A stretch of 64,000 nucleotides of DNA. Source: Streptacidiphilus pinicola (lineage in GTDB: Bacteria > Actinomycetota > Actinomycetes > Streptomycetales > Streptomycetaceae). The stretch's first letter is position 1, and each line of letters opens with the position of its first letter. The DNA lies in the NCBI RefSeq assembly GCF_003258295.1, contig NZ_QKYN01000003.1, forward strand, positions 1 to 64,000. Direction: 5' to 3'. This document shows, one piece after another, positions 24,937 to 33,096 of the stretch. The notes under the pieces are model-generated. The model was given only the letters and a program-made list of their open reading frames with translations. It ran no database searches and was not told the DNA's origin. The translations under genes and the position numbers were made by a program.

Positions 24937-27522
24937 ATGGGACGCGGCAGACTGCGCATCTATCTGGGGGCGGCCCCGGGCGTGGGCAAGACCTATGCCA
25001 TGCTCGGCGAGGGCAGACGCCGGGCCGAACGCGGCACCGACGTCGTCGCCGGGTACATCGAGCCACACGGACGGGCGCACACCGCCGCGCAGATCGAGGG
25101 CATCGAGGTGGTGCCCCGCCGGGTGATGACCCATCGCGGCGCCGACTTCACCGAGCTGGACCTCGACGCGGTGCTGGCCCGCCGTCCCGCCGTCGCCCTG
25201 GTGGACGAGCTCGCCCACACCAACGTGCCGGGCTCCCGCCACGACAAGCGCTGGCAGGACGTCGAGGAGCTGCTCGACGCCGGGATCGACGTCATATCCA
25301 CGGTCAACATCCAGCACCTGGAGTCGCTCGGCGACGCCGTCGAGGGCATCACCGGGGTGCGGCAGCAGGAGACCGTCCCGGACGAGGTGGTGCGCCGGGC
25401 CGACCAGATCGAGCTGGTCGACATGGCCCCGGAGGCGCTGCGCCGCCGGCTCGCCCACGGCAACGTCTACGCGCCCGAGAAGATCGACGCCGCCCTCGCC
25501 CACTACTTCCGCCCCGGCAACCTGACCGCCCTGCGCGAGCTGGCGCTGCTCTGGGTCGCCGACCGGGTCGACGAGTACCTGCAGCGCTACCGCGCCGAGA
25601 ACCACATCGCCAGCACCTGGCAGGCCCGCGAGCGCATCGTCGTCGGCCTCACCGGCGGCCCCGAGGGCCGCACCCTGATCCGGCGTGCCGCCCGGATCGC
25701 CGCCAAGGGCTCAGGCAGCGAGATCCTGGCCGTCTACGTCTCCAGTAGCGACGGCCTGACCAGCGCCTCGCCCAAGGAGCTGACCGTCCAGCGCGGCCTG
25801 GTCGAGGACCTCGGCGGCACCTTCCACCACGTACTCGGCGACAACGCCGCCGAGGCGCTGCTGGAGTTCGCCCGCGGCGTCAACGCCACGCAGATCGTGC
25901 TCGGGTCCAGCCGTCGCAAGCGCTGGCAGTGGATCTTCGGGCCGGGCGTCGGCGCCACCGTCGCCCGCGAGGCCGGCGACATCGACGTGCACATCGTCAC
26001 CCACGAGCAGGTGGCCCGGGGACGGCTGCGGCGGATCCGGCGGATCGCCAACCTCGGGCTGCCGCGCACCGTGGCGGGCTGGCTCGTCGGCGTGGTCGGG
26101 CCGCTGTTGCTGACCTGGGTGCTGAGCTTCTTCCCTGCCAGCAGCTCCAACCACACCGAGATGCTGCTCTACCTGGGTCTCACGGTGGGCGCGGCGCTGC
26201 TCGGCGGGCTCTTCCCGGCGCTGGCCTCGGCGGCGGTGGGATCGCTGCTGATCAACTGGTTCTACACCCCACCGCTGCACACACTGACCATCAGCTCGGT
26301 GCAGAACATCATCGCCGTGGCGGTCTTCCTGGCGGTGGCTCTCTCGGTGGCCTACGTCGTCGACCTGGCGGCCCGGCGCACGGCCGACGCCGCGCGCAGC
26401 CGCGCCGAGGCGGAGACGCTGAGCTTCCTGGCCAACAGCGTGCTGGGTGGCACGAGCGGGCTGCCCGCGCTGCTGGAGCGGGTCCGGGAGACCTTCCAGA
26501 TGGAGTCGGTGGCCCTGCTGGAGCGTCCGGACGAGTTCACCCCGTGGCGCACGGCCGGCTGCCTCGGCCCCGGCCCCGTCAGCCGACCCGAGGACGCCGA
26601 CGTCGACGTGCCCGTCGGCGACCACCTCGCGCTCGCCCTCAGCGGCCGGGTCCTGCCGGCGGGCGACCGCCGCGTGCTGGTCGCGTTCGCCGCGCAGGCG
26701 GCCGTGCTGCTGGAGAAGCGCCGCCTGGAGGAGGCGGCCGCCGAGGCGCGCCGCCTCGCCGAGGGCAACCGGATCCGCACCGCGCTGCTCGCCGCGGTCT
26801 CGCACGACCTGCGCACCCCGCTGGCCGGGATCAAGGCCTCGGTCAGCTCGCTGCGCTCCGCCGACATCGCCTGGGAGCCGGAGGACGAGGCCGAGCTGCT
26901 GGCCGGCATCGAGGCCGGCGCCGACCGGCTGGACCACCTGATCGGCAACCTGCTCGACATGAGCCGGCTGCAGACCGGCACGGTCGTCCCGATCGTCCGC
27001 GAGATCGACCTGGACGAGGTCGTCCCGCTCGCCCTCCTCGGTGTCGCCCCGGAGGCGGTGCGCACCGAGATCCCCGAGACGCTGCCGATGATCTCGGCCG
27101 ATCCCGGCCTGCTGGAACGGGCGCTCGGCAACGTGATAGAGAACGCGGTCAAGTACAACGCGGGCAACCGCGTCGGCCTCGGCGGCGAGCCCTGCCGGGT
27201 CGCGGTCTCCGCCAGTGAGCTGAAGGGCCGGGTGGAGGTGCGGGTCGCCGACCACGGCCCGGGCATCCCGGACGAGGCCAAGGAGAAGGTCTTCGAGCCG
27301 TTCCAGCGCTACGGCGACGCCCCGCGCGGCGCGGGCGTCGGGCTCGGCCTCGCGGTGGCCCGCGGCTTCGTCGAGGCGACCGGCGGCACGCTGAGCGCGG
27401 AGGACACGCCCGGCGGCGGCCTCACCATGGTGTTCACTCTTCCGTGTGCGGCGGCGACACCGGTCGCCGCGCCGCCGGCCATCCGCACGGCGCTCCTCCA
27501 AGAAGGGCAGCAGCTCACATGA
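24937..27522 (+). CDS. kdpD: KdpD-type sensor histidine kinase
   Basis: An 861-residue K+-sensing kinase. The N-terminal KdpD domain has a P-loop at residues 11-19 (GAAPGVGKT), VDELAHTNVPGSRH near 88 and VNIQHLESL. A universal-stress-protein-like domain follows (about 240-370; IVVGLTGGPEGRTLIRRAAR, QIVLGSSRR). Four membrane helices of the DUF4118 type lie at about 383-485, then a GAF-like region. HisKA carries His623 in VSHDLRTPLAG, and the ATPase has NVIENAVKYN and AGVGLGLAV. ATG 24937 has GAGGAG ten bases upstream; ATG 24928 is an alternative. It overlaps kdpE by 4 bases. No kdpFABC genes are in the window. Confidence 0.92.
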   Translation: MGRGRLRIYLGAAPGVGKTYAMLGEGRRRAERGTDVVAGYIEPHGRAHTAAQIEGIEVVPRRVMTHRGADFTELDLDAVLARRPAVALVDELAHTNVPGSRHDKRWQDVEELLDAGIDVISTVNIQHLESLGDAVEGITGVRQQETVPDEVVRRADQIELVDMAPEALRRRLAHGNVYAPEKIDAALAHYFRPGNLTALRELALLWVADRVDEYLQRYRAENHIASTWQARERIVVGLTGGPEGRTLIRRAARIAAKGSGSEILAVYVSSSDGLTSASPKELTVQRGLVEDLGGTFHHVLGDNAAEALLEFARGVNATQIVLGSSRRKRWQWIFGPGVGATVAREAGDIDVHIVTHEQVARGRLRRIRRIANLGLPRTVAGWLVGVVGPLLLTWVLSFFPASSSNHTEMLLYLGLTVGAALLGGLFPALASAAVGSLLINWFYTPPLHTLTISSVQNIIAVAVFLAVALSVAYVVDLAARRTADAARSRAEAETLSFLANSVLGGTSGLPALLERVRETFQMESVALLERPDEFTPWRTAGCLGPGPVSRPEDADVDVPVGDHLALALSGRVLPAGDRRVLVAFAAQAAVLLEKRRLEEAAAEARRLAEGNRIRTALLAAVSHDLRTPLAGIKASVSSLRSADIAWEPEDEAELLAGIEAGADRLDHLIGNLLDMSRLQTGTVVPIVREIDLDEVVPLALLGVAPEAVRTEIPETLPMISADPGLLERALGNVIENAVKYNAGNRVGLGGEPCRVAVSASELKGRVEVRVADHGPGIPDEAKEKVFEPFQRYGDAPRGAGVGLGLAVARGFVEATGGTLSAEDTPGGGLTMVFTLPCAAATPVAAPPAIRTALLQEGQQLT

Positions 27523-28202
27523 CCCGGGTCCTGGTCGTCGACGACGAACCGCAGATCGTCCGCGCCCTGGTGATCAACCTGAAGGCCCGGCACTACGAGG
27601 TGGACGCCGCCCACGACGGCGCCTCCGCGCTGGAGCTGGCCGCCGCCCGTCACCCGGACGTGGTGCTGCTCGACCTCGGCCTGCCCGACATGGACGGCAG
27701 CGAGGTGATCCGCGGTCTGCGCGGCTGGACCAAGGTGCCGATCATCATCCTCTCCGCCCGCCAGAACTCGGACGAGAAGGTCCAGGCGCTGGACGCCGGT
27801 GCGGACGACTACGTGACCAAGCCCTTCGGCATGGACGAACTGCTCGCCCGGCTGCGCGCGGCGGTCCGACGCGGGGCGCCGGACGGTTCCGAGACCGAGA
27901 GCGCCAGCGTGGCCACCGAGACCTTCACCGTCGACCTCTCCGCCAAGCGGGTCACCCGCGAGGGCAAGGACGTCCGGCTCACCCCGACCGAATGGCACCT
28001 GCTGGAGGTCCTGGTCCGCAACAGCGGACGTCTCGTCAGCCAGAAGCAGCTGCTCCAGGAGGTCTGGGGCCCCGCCTACGGCACCGAGAGCAACTACCTG
28101 CGCGTCTACATGGCGCAGCTGCGCCGCAAGTTGGAGGCGGACCCGAGCGCTCCGCGGCACTTCGTCACCGAACCGGGCATGGGATACCGCTTCGAGTTGT
28201 GA
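27519..28202 (+). CDS. kdpE: KdpE-type response regulator
   Basis: A 227-residue OmpR-family regulator. The receiver has VVDDEP, phosphoacceptor Asp52 in VVLLDLGLPDMDG, LSAR and TKPF. The winged-helix domain spans about residues 128-227 (LTPTEWHLLEVLV, YLRVYMAQLRRKLE, GMGYRFEL). Its ATG overlaps the kdpD TGA (ATGA), ensuring coupled translation. KdpE normally activates the high-affinity K+-ATPase operon; since that operon is not adjacent, its targets may include the potassium genes at 29-33 kb, but this is inference. Confidence 0.92.
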   Translation: MTRVLVVDDEPQIVRALVINLKARHYEVDAAHDGASALELAAARHPDVVLLDLGLPDMDGSEVIRGLRGWTKVPIIILSARQNSDEKVQALDAGADDYVTKPFGMDELLARLRAAVRRGAPDGSETESASVATETFTVDLSAKRVTREGKDVRLTPTEWHLLEVLVRNSGRLVSQKQLLQEVWGPAYGTESNYLRVYMAQLRRKLEADPSAPRHFVTEPGMGYRFEL

Positions 28203-28251
28203 TGCCTGCGGGAGCCCCCTCGGGGCCACGTCCGGGCTGTACCCTTCGGGC

Positions 28252-28650
28252 ATGAGCAGTGAGATCTCCAGTGCGCGCCCGCAGGGGCGGCTGCGCCGCA
28301 TGTTCAGCAAGCTGAACAGCAGCAACGAGGAGCTGAACGCGGAGCAGCTGCGGCAGGACGTCGAGCAGACCGGAGCCATCCCCATCGCGTCCTGCGGCGA
28401 CCGCCAGGAGGTCACCGTCAGCGGCACGCTGCGCGCGGTCACGCTGCGCCCCCGGGCCGGGGTCCCGGCGCTGGAGGCCGAGCTCTTCGACGGCACCGAC
28501 GCGCTGGACGTGGTCTGGCTCGGCCGTCGCTCGATCGTGGGAATCGAGCCGGGCCGCAAGCTCACCGCACACGGCCGGGTCAGCCACGCGCGCGGGCGCC
28601 GGGTGCTGTTCAACCCGCGCTACGAACTGCGTCCCCAGGGTCAGGAGTGA
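28252..28650 (+). CDS. OB-fold nucleic-acid-binding-type protein
   Basis: A 132-residue protein with a basic, helical N-terminus (RLRRMFSKLNSSNEELNAEQ) and an OB-fold. The fold shows as EVTVSGTLRAVTLRP, ALEAELFDGTDALDVVWLG and GRKLTAHGRVSHARGRRVLF. It is syntenic with Rv2694c of M. tuberculosis. The family resembles tRNA-anticodon/RecG-type OB domains but no function is established. The next gene begins 4 bases after its stop, so it forms an operon with DUF3159. Confidence 0.85.
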   Translation: MSSEISSARPQGRLRRMFSKLNSSNEELNAEQLRQDVEQTGAIPIASCGDRQEVTVSGTLRAVTLRPRAGVPALEAELFDGTDALDVVWLGRRSIVGIEPGRKLTAHGRVSHARGRRVLFNPRYELRPQGQE

Positions 28651-28654
28651 CCGC

Positions 28655-29416
28655 GTGAGCCACCGTGCACCAGCCGCCTCCACCGAGGTGGTCGACAACG
28701 GGGCGGCCAGCCTGATCGAGGCGTTCGGCGGCGTCCGCGGCATGATCGACATGACCCTGCCGGGTCTGGTCTTCATCGTCGTCTTCACGATCACGCGCAG
28801 CGTGGTGATCTCGTCCTGGTCCGCGGTGGGCATCATGCTCGTCCCGGTCGCCTGGCGCCTGTACCGCCGGGAGACGCTGAAGCACGCCCTCGGCGGCCTG
28901 CTGGGCGTCGGGATCGGCGCGTTCATCGCGATCGAGTCGGGCAAGCCGCAGAACTTCTACCTGTGGTCGATGCTCTACGGTCTGGCGCTGATGGTCGTCT
29001 ACGCGGTCTCGGCGCTGGTCCGCTGGCCGCTGCTGGGCGTCATGCTGGGGCCGATCCTCGGCGAGAACATGACCTGGCGGACGCAGAACCCGGGCCGCTT
29101 GGCGGCCTACACCAAGGCCACCTGGGTCTGGGTGGTCCTGTTCGCGATCCGCGCGCTGATCCTCTTCCCGCTGTACTGGGCGGGTCAGGTCACCTGGCTC
29201 GGCGTCGCCAAGATCGGTCTCGGTGTTCCGCCGTGGCTGGTCGCGATCTACCTCTCCTGGCTGATCCTCTCCAAGGCCCCACCGCCGATCAAGGTGAACC
29301 TCGACGAGGAGGAGGGCCCGGAGGAGCAGGCCGCGCGAGCCGTGGACGAGGCCGTCGACGGCGCGCTTCACGACTTGGCCTCCGGCCCGGTTCCGCAGGA
29401 GCACTCAGAGCGGTAG
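28655..29416 (+). CDS. DUF3159 family membrane protein
   Basis: A 253-residue membrane protein with about five to six hydrophobic helices (for example TLPGLVFIVVFTITRSVV, YGLALMVVYAVSALVRW, WVWVVLFAIRALILFPLYWA). The family signature FGGVRGMIDMTLPGLVF is near residue 24. The C-terminus is acidic and cytoplasmic. Syntenic with Rv2693c. Function unknown; its fixed position next to TrkA-type genes hints at ion or membrane homeostasis but this is unproven. The GTG start at 28655 is preceded by GGTCAGGAGTGACC. A perfect hairpin follows the stop. Confidence 0.87.
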   Translation: MSHRAPAASTEVVDNGAASLIEAFGGVRGMIDMTLPGLVFIVVFTITRSVVISSWSAVGIMLVPVAWRLYRRETLKHALGGLLGVGIGAFIAIESGKPQNFYLWSMLYGLALMVVYAVSALVRWPLLGVMLGPILGENMTWRTQNPGRLAAYTKATWVWVVLFAIRALILFPLYWAGQVTWLGVAKIGLGVPPWLVAIYLSWLILSKAPPPIKVNLDEEEGPEEQAARAVDEAVDGALHDLASGPVPQEHSER

Positions 29417-29429
29417 TTGCAGCACGCTG

Positions 29430-29460
29430 AGGGGCGCGGGGAACAGTTCCCCGCGCCCCT
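29430..29460. repeat. Compact perfect palindrome/terminator (dispersed family, copy D)
   Basis: AGGGGCGCGGGGAAC (29430-29444) and GTTCCCCGCGCCCCT (29446-29460) form a 15-bp perfect inverted repeat around one base. It uses the outer arm of copies A-C without the long interior. It lies between two convergent genes and should act as a terminator for both. Confidence 0.88.
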
Positions 29461-29471
29461 GGATGTTTCAA

Positions 29472-30131
29472 CTACTGCGCGGCGAAGAGAGCTTCCAGTT
29501 CGGTTTCCTTCTCCGCCGTCGCGACGAAGAGCAGCTCGTCGCCCGCCTCCAGGACGTCCGAGCCCGAGGGGACCAGGACGCGGCCCTCGCGGATGATGGT
29601 CACGAGCGCCGTGTCGTCCGGCCAGTCGATCGACTTGACCTGGGTGCCGACGACCGGGGCGTCCGCGCCGAGGGTGAGTTCGACGAGGTTGGCGTCGCCC
29701 TGACTGAAGCGCATCAGGGTGACCACGTCGCCGACGCTCACGGCCTCCTCGACCAGCGCGGACATCAGGCGCGGGGTGGAGACGGCGACGTCCACGCCCC
29801 AGGCCTCGTTGAAGAGCCACTCGTTCTTCGGGTTGTTCACCCGGGCCACGACCCGCGGCACCCCGTACTCGGTCTTGGCCAGCAGCGAGACGACCAGGTT
29901 GACCTTGTCGTCGCCGGTGGCGGCGATCACGACGTTGCAGCGCTGCAGCGCCGCCTCGTCCAGCGCGGTGATCTCGCAGGCGTCGGCCAGCAGCCACTCC
30001 GCCTGGGGGACCCGCTCGACCGAGATGGACTTGGGGTTCTTGTCGACGAGGAGCACCTCGTGACCGTTCTCCAGGAGCTCGCCGGCGATGGAACGACCCA
30101 CCGCGCCGGCCCCGGCGATTGCTACGCGCAT
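29472..30131 (-). CDS. TrkA-type potassium regulatory protein (CeoC-like)
   Basis: A 219-residue cytosolic RCK protein. The Rossmann RCK-N domain starts MRVAIAGAGAVGRSIAGELL with GxGxxG and the acidic strand end VLLVDKNP. The RCK-C (TrkA-C) domain covers about residues 135-219 (ANLVELTLGADAPVVGTQVK). Such proteins gate K+ channels or transporters in response to nucleotides or, in some cases, cyclic di-AMP. Its ATG overlaps the stop of the upstream paralogue by one base (TGATG). The pair corresponds in order to ceoB-ceoC of M. tuberculosis. Confidence 0.9.
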   Translation of the reverse strand: MRVAIAGAGAVGRSIAGELLENGHEVLLVDKNPKSISVERVPQAEWLLADACEITALDEAALQRCNVVIAATGDDKVNLVVSLLAKTEYGVPRVVARVNNPKNEWLFNEAWGVDVAVSTPRLMSALVEEAVSVGDVVTLMRFSQGDANLVELTLGADAPVVGTQVKSIDWPDDTALVTIIREGRVLVPSGSDVLEAGDELLFVATAEKETELEALFAAQ

Positions 30132-30793
30132 CAGTGCTCCTCCGGACCCTTCGCGAAGACGGCCTCGACGGCCTCGAGCCCGGCGGTGCGCAGCATCACA
30201 TGCACCAGGTCGCCCTCCTGCAGCACCATGTCGGACGTCGGCAGGATGCCCTGGCCCAGTCTGGTCACGAAGGCGACGCGGACCTCCGCCTCCTGCTCCA
30301 GCCTGGCGACGCGGTGGCCGATCCAGGCGGGGGCGAAGGGGACCTCGGCGAGCTGGACCGCGCCGCTCGGGTCCTGCCAGTGCGGCTCGGCGCCGGACGG
30401 GAGGAGCCGGCGCAGCATCTGGTCGGCGGTCCAGCGCACGGTGGCGACGGTCGGGATGCCGAGGCGCTGGTAGACCTCGGCGCGGCGCGGGTCGTAGATC
30501 CGGGCGGCGACGTTCTCCACGCCGAAGTTCTCCCGGGCCACGCGCGCCGCGATGATGTTGGAGTTGTCGCCGCTGCTGACCGCGGCGAACGCGCCGGCCT
30601 CCTCGATGCCGGCCTCTTTGAGCGTGTCCTGGTCGAAGCCGACCCCCGTGACGCGCCTACCGGTGAAATCCGACCCGAGACGGCGGAACGCCGTGGGGTC
30701 CTGGTCGACGACGGCGACCGAGTGACCCTGCTTCTCGAGGGTGCGCGCAAGCGTGGACCCCACGCGTCCGCAGCCCATGATGACGATGTGCAC
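30131..30793 (-). CDS. TrkA-type potassium regulatory protein (CeoB-like)
   Basis: A 220-residue RCK protein, first gene of a two-gene operon. It begins MHIVIMGCGRVGSTLARTLE, a GxGxxG NAD-binding motif, followed by SVAVVDQDP. The TrkA-C domain is at the C-terminus (GHRVARLEQEAEVRVAFV, GDLVHVMLRT). The GTG at 30793 is chosen because GGAAGGA lies six bases upstream; a longer reading would add 14 polar residues. It diverges from a KimA-like K+ permease gene across 227 bases, which supports a shared role in K+ uptake control. Confidence 0.9.
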   Translation of the reverse strand: MHIVIMGCGRVGSTLARTLEKQGHSVAVVDQDPTAFRRLGSDFTGRRVTGVGFDQDTLKEAGIEEAGAFAAVSSGDNSNIIAARVARENFGVENVAARIYDPRRAEVYQRLGIPTVATVRWTADQMLRRLLPSGAEPHWQDPSGAVQLAEVPFAPAWIGHRVARLEQEAEVRVAFVTRLGQGILPTSDMVLQEGDLVHVMLRTAGLEAVEAVFAKGPEEH

Positions 30794-31020
30794 GACCGTC
30801 CTTCCGGTATCGGTGTTCGAGGTCGATGGTGACACCCTCTTAACGCTCTCCTGTCACCAGGGTGGCACTCCCGGGAGTATTTGGTACCCAGAGCGCGACA
30901 GTTGGACCACCTTCCTCCCCGGAACCCTCACACCAGGTCGCGGGGCCCCTCGCGCCTGCGAAGCCGCCGTTTTGGACCCCTACTACCTGCGAACCTTCGG
31001 CAGCATCTACGATCCTCTGC

Positions 31021-33096
31021 GTGCCAAAACTCACGGACCTGTCTAAGCGCATCCTTATCGGTCGCGCGTTGCAGAGCGACAAGCTCGGCGAGACCCTGCT
31101 GCCCAAGCGGATCGCTCTGCCGGTCTTTGCCTCCGACGCGCTCTCCTCGGTGGCCTACGCCCCCGAGCAGATCTTCCTCTCCCTGTCGGTGGCGGGCATC
31201 GCCACGATCCACTTCTCCTGGTGGGTCGGCGCGATCGTCGGCCTGGTGATGCTGGTCGTCGTGGCGTCCTACCGCCAGAACGTCCACGCCTACCCGAGCG
31301 GCGGCGGTGACTACGAGGTCGCCACCGTCAACCTCGGCGGCAACGCGGGCCTGACCGTGGCCGCCGCACTGCTGGTCGACTACGTGCTGACCGTGGCGGT
31401 CTCCACGACCTCGGGCGTCGCCAACATCGTCTCCGCCGTTCCGTCGCTGCACGGGCACGAGGTGGCGCTGTCGGTCACCCTCGTGGTCGTCCTGATGGCG
31501 ATGAACCTCCGAGGGGTGCGTGAGTCCGGCACCGCGTTCGCGATCCCCACGTACGCCTTCATGGGCGGCATCTTCGTGATGATGATCTGGGCCGCGGTCC
31601 GGAACGTCGGTTTCGGCGCGCACATGCACGCCGCCAGCGCCGGCTTCTCGCTGGTGCCGCAGGCCGGGCACGTGGACCCGACCGGCATCGCCATGGTCCT
31701 GCTGCTGCTGAAGACCTTCTCCTCCGGCTGTGCCGCGCTGACCGGTGTCGAGGCGATCTCCAACGGCGTCCCGGCCTTCCGCAAGCCCAAGAGCAAGAAC
31801 GCCGCGACCACGCTGCTGATGATGGCCGTGATCGCCGTCACGATGCTCATCGGCATCATCTGGATGGGCAACCTGACCGGCCTGAAGATGGCCGAGGACA
31901 CCAGCCAGCTGCACGGCGCCCCGGCGGGCTACCAGCAGAAGACCGCGATCGCCCAGATCTCCGAGGCGGTCTTCTCCAACTTCCACCTGGGCTTCTACTT
32001 CATCGCCGCGGTCACCGGCCTGATCCTGGTGCTGGCCGCCAACACGGCCTTCAACGGCTTCCCGGTGCTCGGCTCGATCCTCGCCCAGGACCGCTACCTG
32101 CCGCGTCAGCTGCACACCCGTGGTGACCGGCTCGCGTTCTCCAATGGCATCATCCTGCTGGCGGGCGTGGCGATCGTCTTCATCGTCGGTTACGACGCCG
32201 ACCCGAACCGCCTGATCCAGCTGTACATCATCGGCGTCTTCGTCTCCTTCAACATGAGCCAGACCGGCATGATCCGGCACTGGACCCGCCTGCTGAAGAC
32301 CGAGACCGACCCGGCCGAACGCCGCCGCATGATCCGCAGCCGGGTGATCAACGCGGTCGGTCTGACCTGCACCGCCTGCGTGCTCGTCGTCGTGCTGGCG
32401 ACCAAGTTCATGTCCGGCGCGTGGATGTCCTGCCTGCTGATGGTCGTCTTCTTCATCACCATGAAGGGGATCAACAAGCACTACAACCGGGTCTCCGCCG
32501 AGCTCGCCCTGGACGGCGCCGAGGCCGAGGCCGAGGCGCTGCCGGCCCGGATCCACAGCGTGGTGCTGGTCTCCAAGCTGCACAAGCCGACCCTGCGGGC
32601 GCTGGCCTACGCGCAGCTCTCCACGCGCGGCAGCACCGCGCTGGAGGCCGTCACCGTCGACGTCGACCCGGTCGACACCAAGGGCCTGCAGGAGGAGTGG
32701 GAGCACCGCGGCATCGAGGTGCCGCTCAAGGTGCTGCACTCGCCCTACCGCGAGATCACCGGTCCGGTCGTCGAGTACGTGCGCAACCTGCGCAGCCGCA
32801 ACCCGCGCGACGTCGTCACGGTCTACATCCCGGAGTACGTCGTCGGCCACTGGTACGAGCACCTGCTGCACAACCAGAGCGCGCTGCGGCTCAAGGGCCG
32901 CCTGCTGTTCAAGCCCGGCGTGATGGTGGTCTCGGTACCCTGGCAGTTGGAGTCCTCCGAGCGCCGCCGCAAGCAGCGCCCGTGGAACGCGCCGGGACAG
33001 ATCCGGCGCGGCGACATCGGACGCCGCGAGGAGCGGCCCACGGCGTCGGTCTCCGCCGTTCCCGCTCCCTCTGCCGCTAAGGACGACCAGGCGTGA
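31021..33096 (+). CDS. APC-family permease related to the potassium importer KimA
   Basis: A 691-residue membrane protein with 12 hydrophobic helices up to about residue 490 and a soluble C-terminal domain of about 200 residues (IHSVVLVSKLHKPTLRALAYAQ). The N-terminal segment LPKRIALPVFASDALSSVAYAPEQI closely follows the start of B. subtilis KimA (formerly YdaO), a high-affinity K+ importer with a cytoplasmic domain. The divergent TrkA pair strengthens a K+ role. An amino-acid substrate cannot be excluded. GTG 31021 was chosen because MPKLTDLSKRIL precedes helix 1 as in relatives. I looked for a cyclic-di-AMP riboswitch in the leader and saw none. The stop overlaps the next gene by 4 bases. 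Confidence 0.82.
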   Translation: MPKLTDLSKRILIGRALQSDKLGETLLPKRIALPVFASDALSSVAYAPEQIFLSLSVAGIATIHFSWWVGAIVGLVMLVVVASYRQNVHAYPSGGGDYEVATVNLGGNAGLTVAAALLVDYVLTVAVSTTSGVANIVSAVPSLHGHEVALSVTLVVVLMAMNLRGVRESGTAFAIPTYAFMGGIFVMMIWAAVRNVGFGAHMHAASAGFSLVPQAGHVDPTGIAMVLLLLKTFSSGCAALTGVEAISNGVPAFRKPKSKNAATTLLMMAVIAVTMLIGIIWMGNLTGLKMAEDTSQLHGAPAGYQQKTAIAQISEAVFSNFHLGFYFIAAVTGLILVLAANTAFNGFPVLGSILAQDRYLPRQLHTRGDRLAFSNGIILLAGVAIVFIVGYDADPNRLIQLYIIGVFVSFNMSQTGMIRHWTRLLKTETDPAERRRMIRSRVINAVGLTCTACVLVVVLATKFMSGAWMSCLLMVVFFITMKGINKHYNRVSAELALDGAEAEAEALPARIHSVVLVSKLHKPTLRALAYAQLSTRGSTALEAVTVDVDPVDTKGLQEEWEHRGIEVPLKVLHSPYREITGPVVEYVRNLRSRNPRDVVTVYIPEYVVGHWYEHLLHNQSALRLKGRLLFKPGVMVVSVPWQLESSERRRKQRPWNAPGQIRRGDIGRREERPTASVSAVPAPSAAKDDQA

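Noticed and set aside
30794-31020. Possible cyclic-di-AMP (ydaO-type) riboswitch in front of the KimA-like permease gene
   Set aside because: I looked for the conserved ydaO core and pseudoknot-like elements and saw none. The region looks like an ordinary divergent promoter with no strong hairpin.
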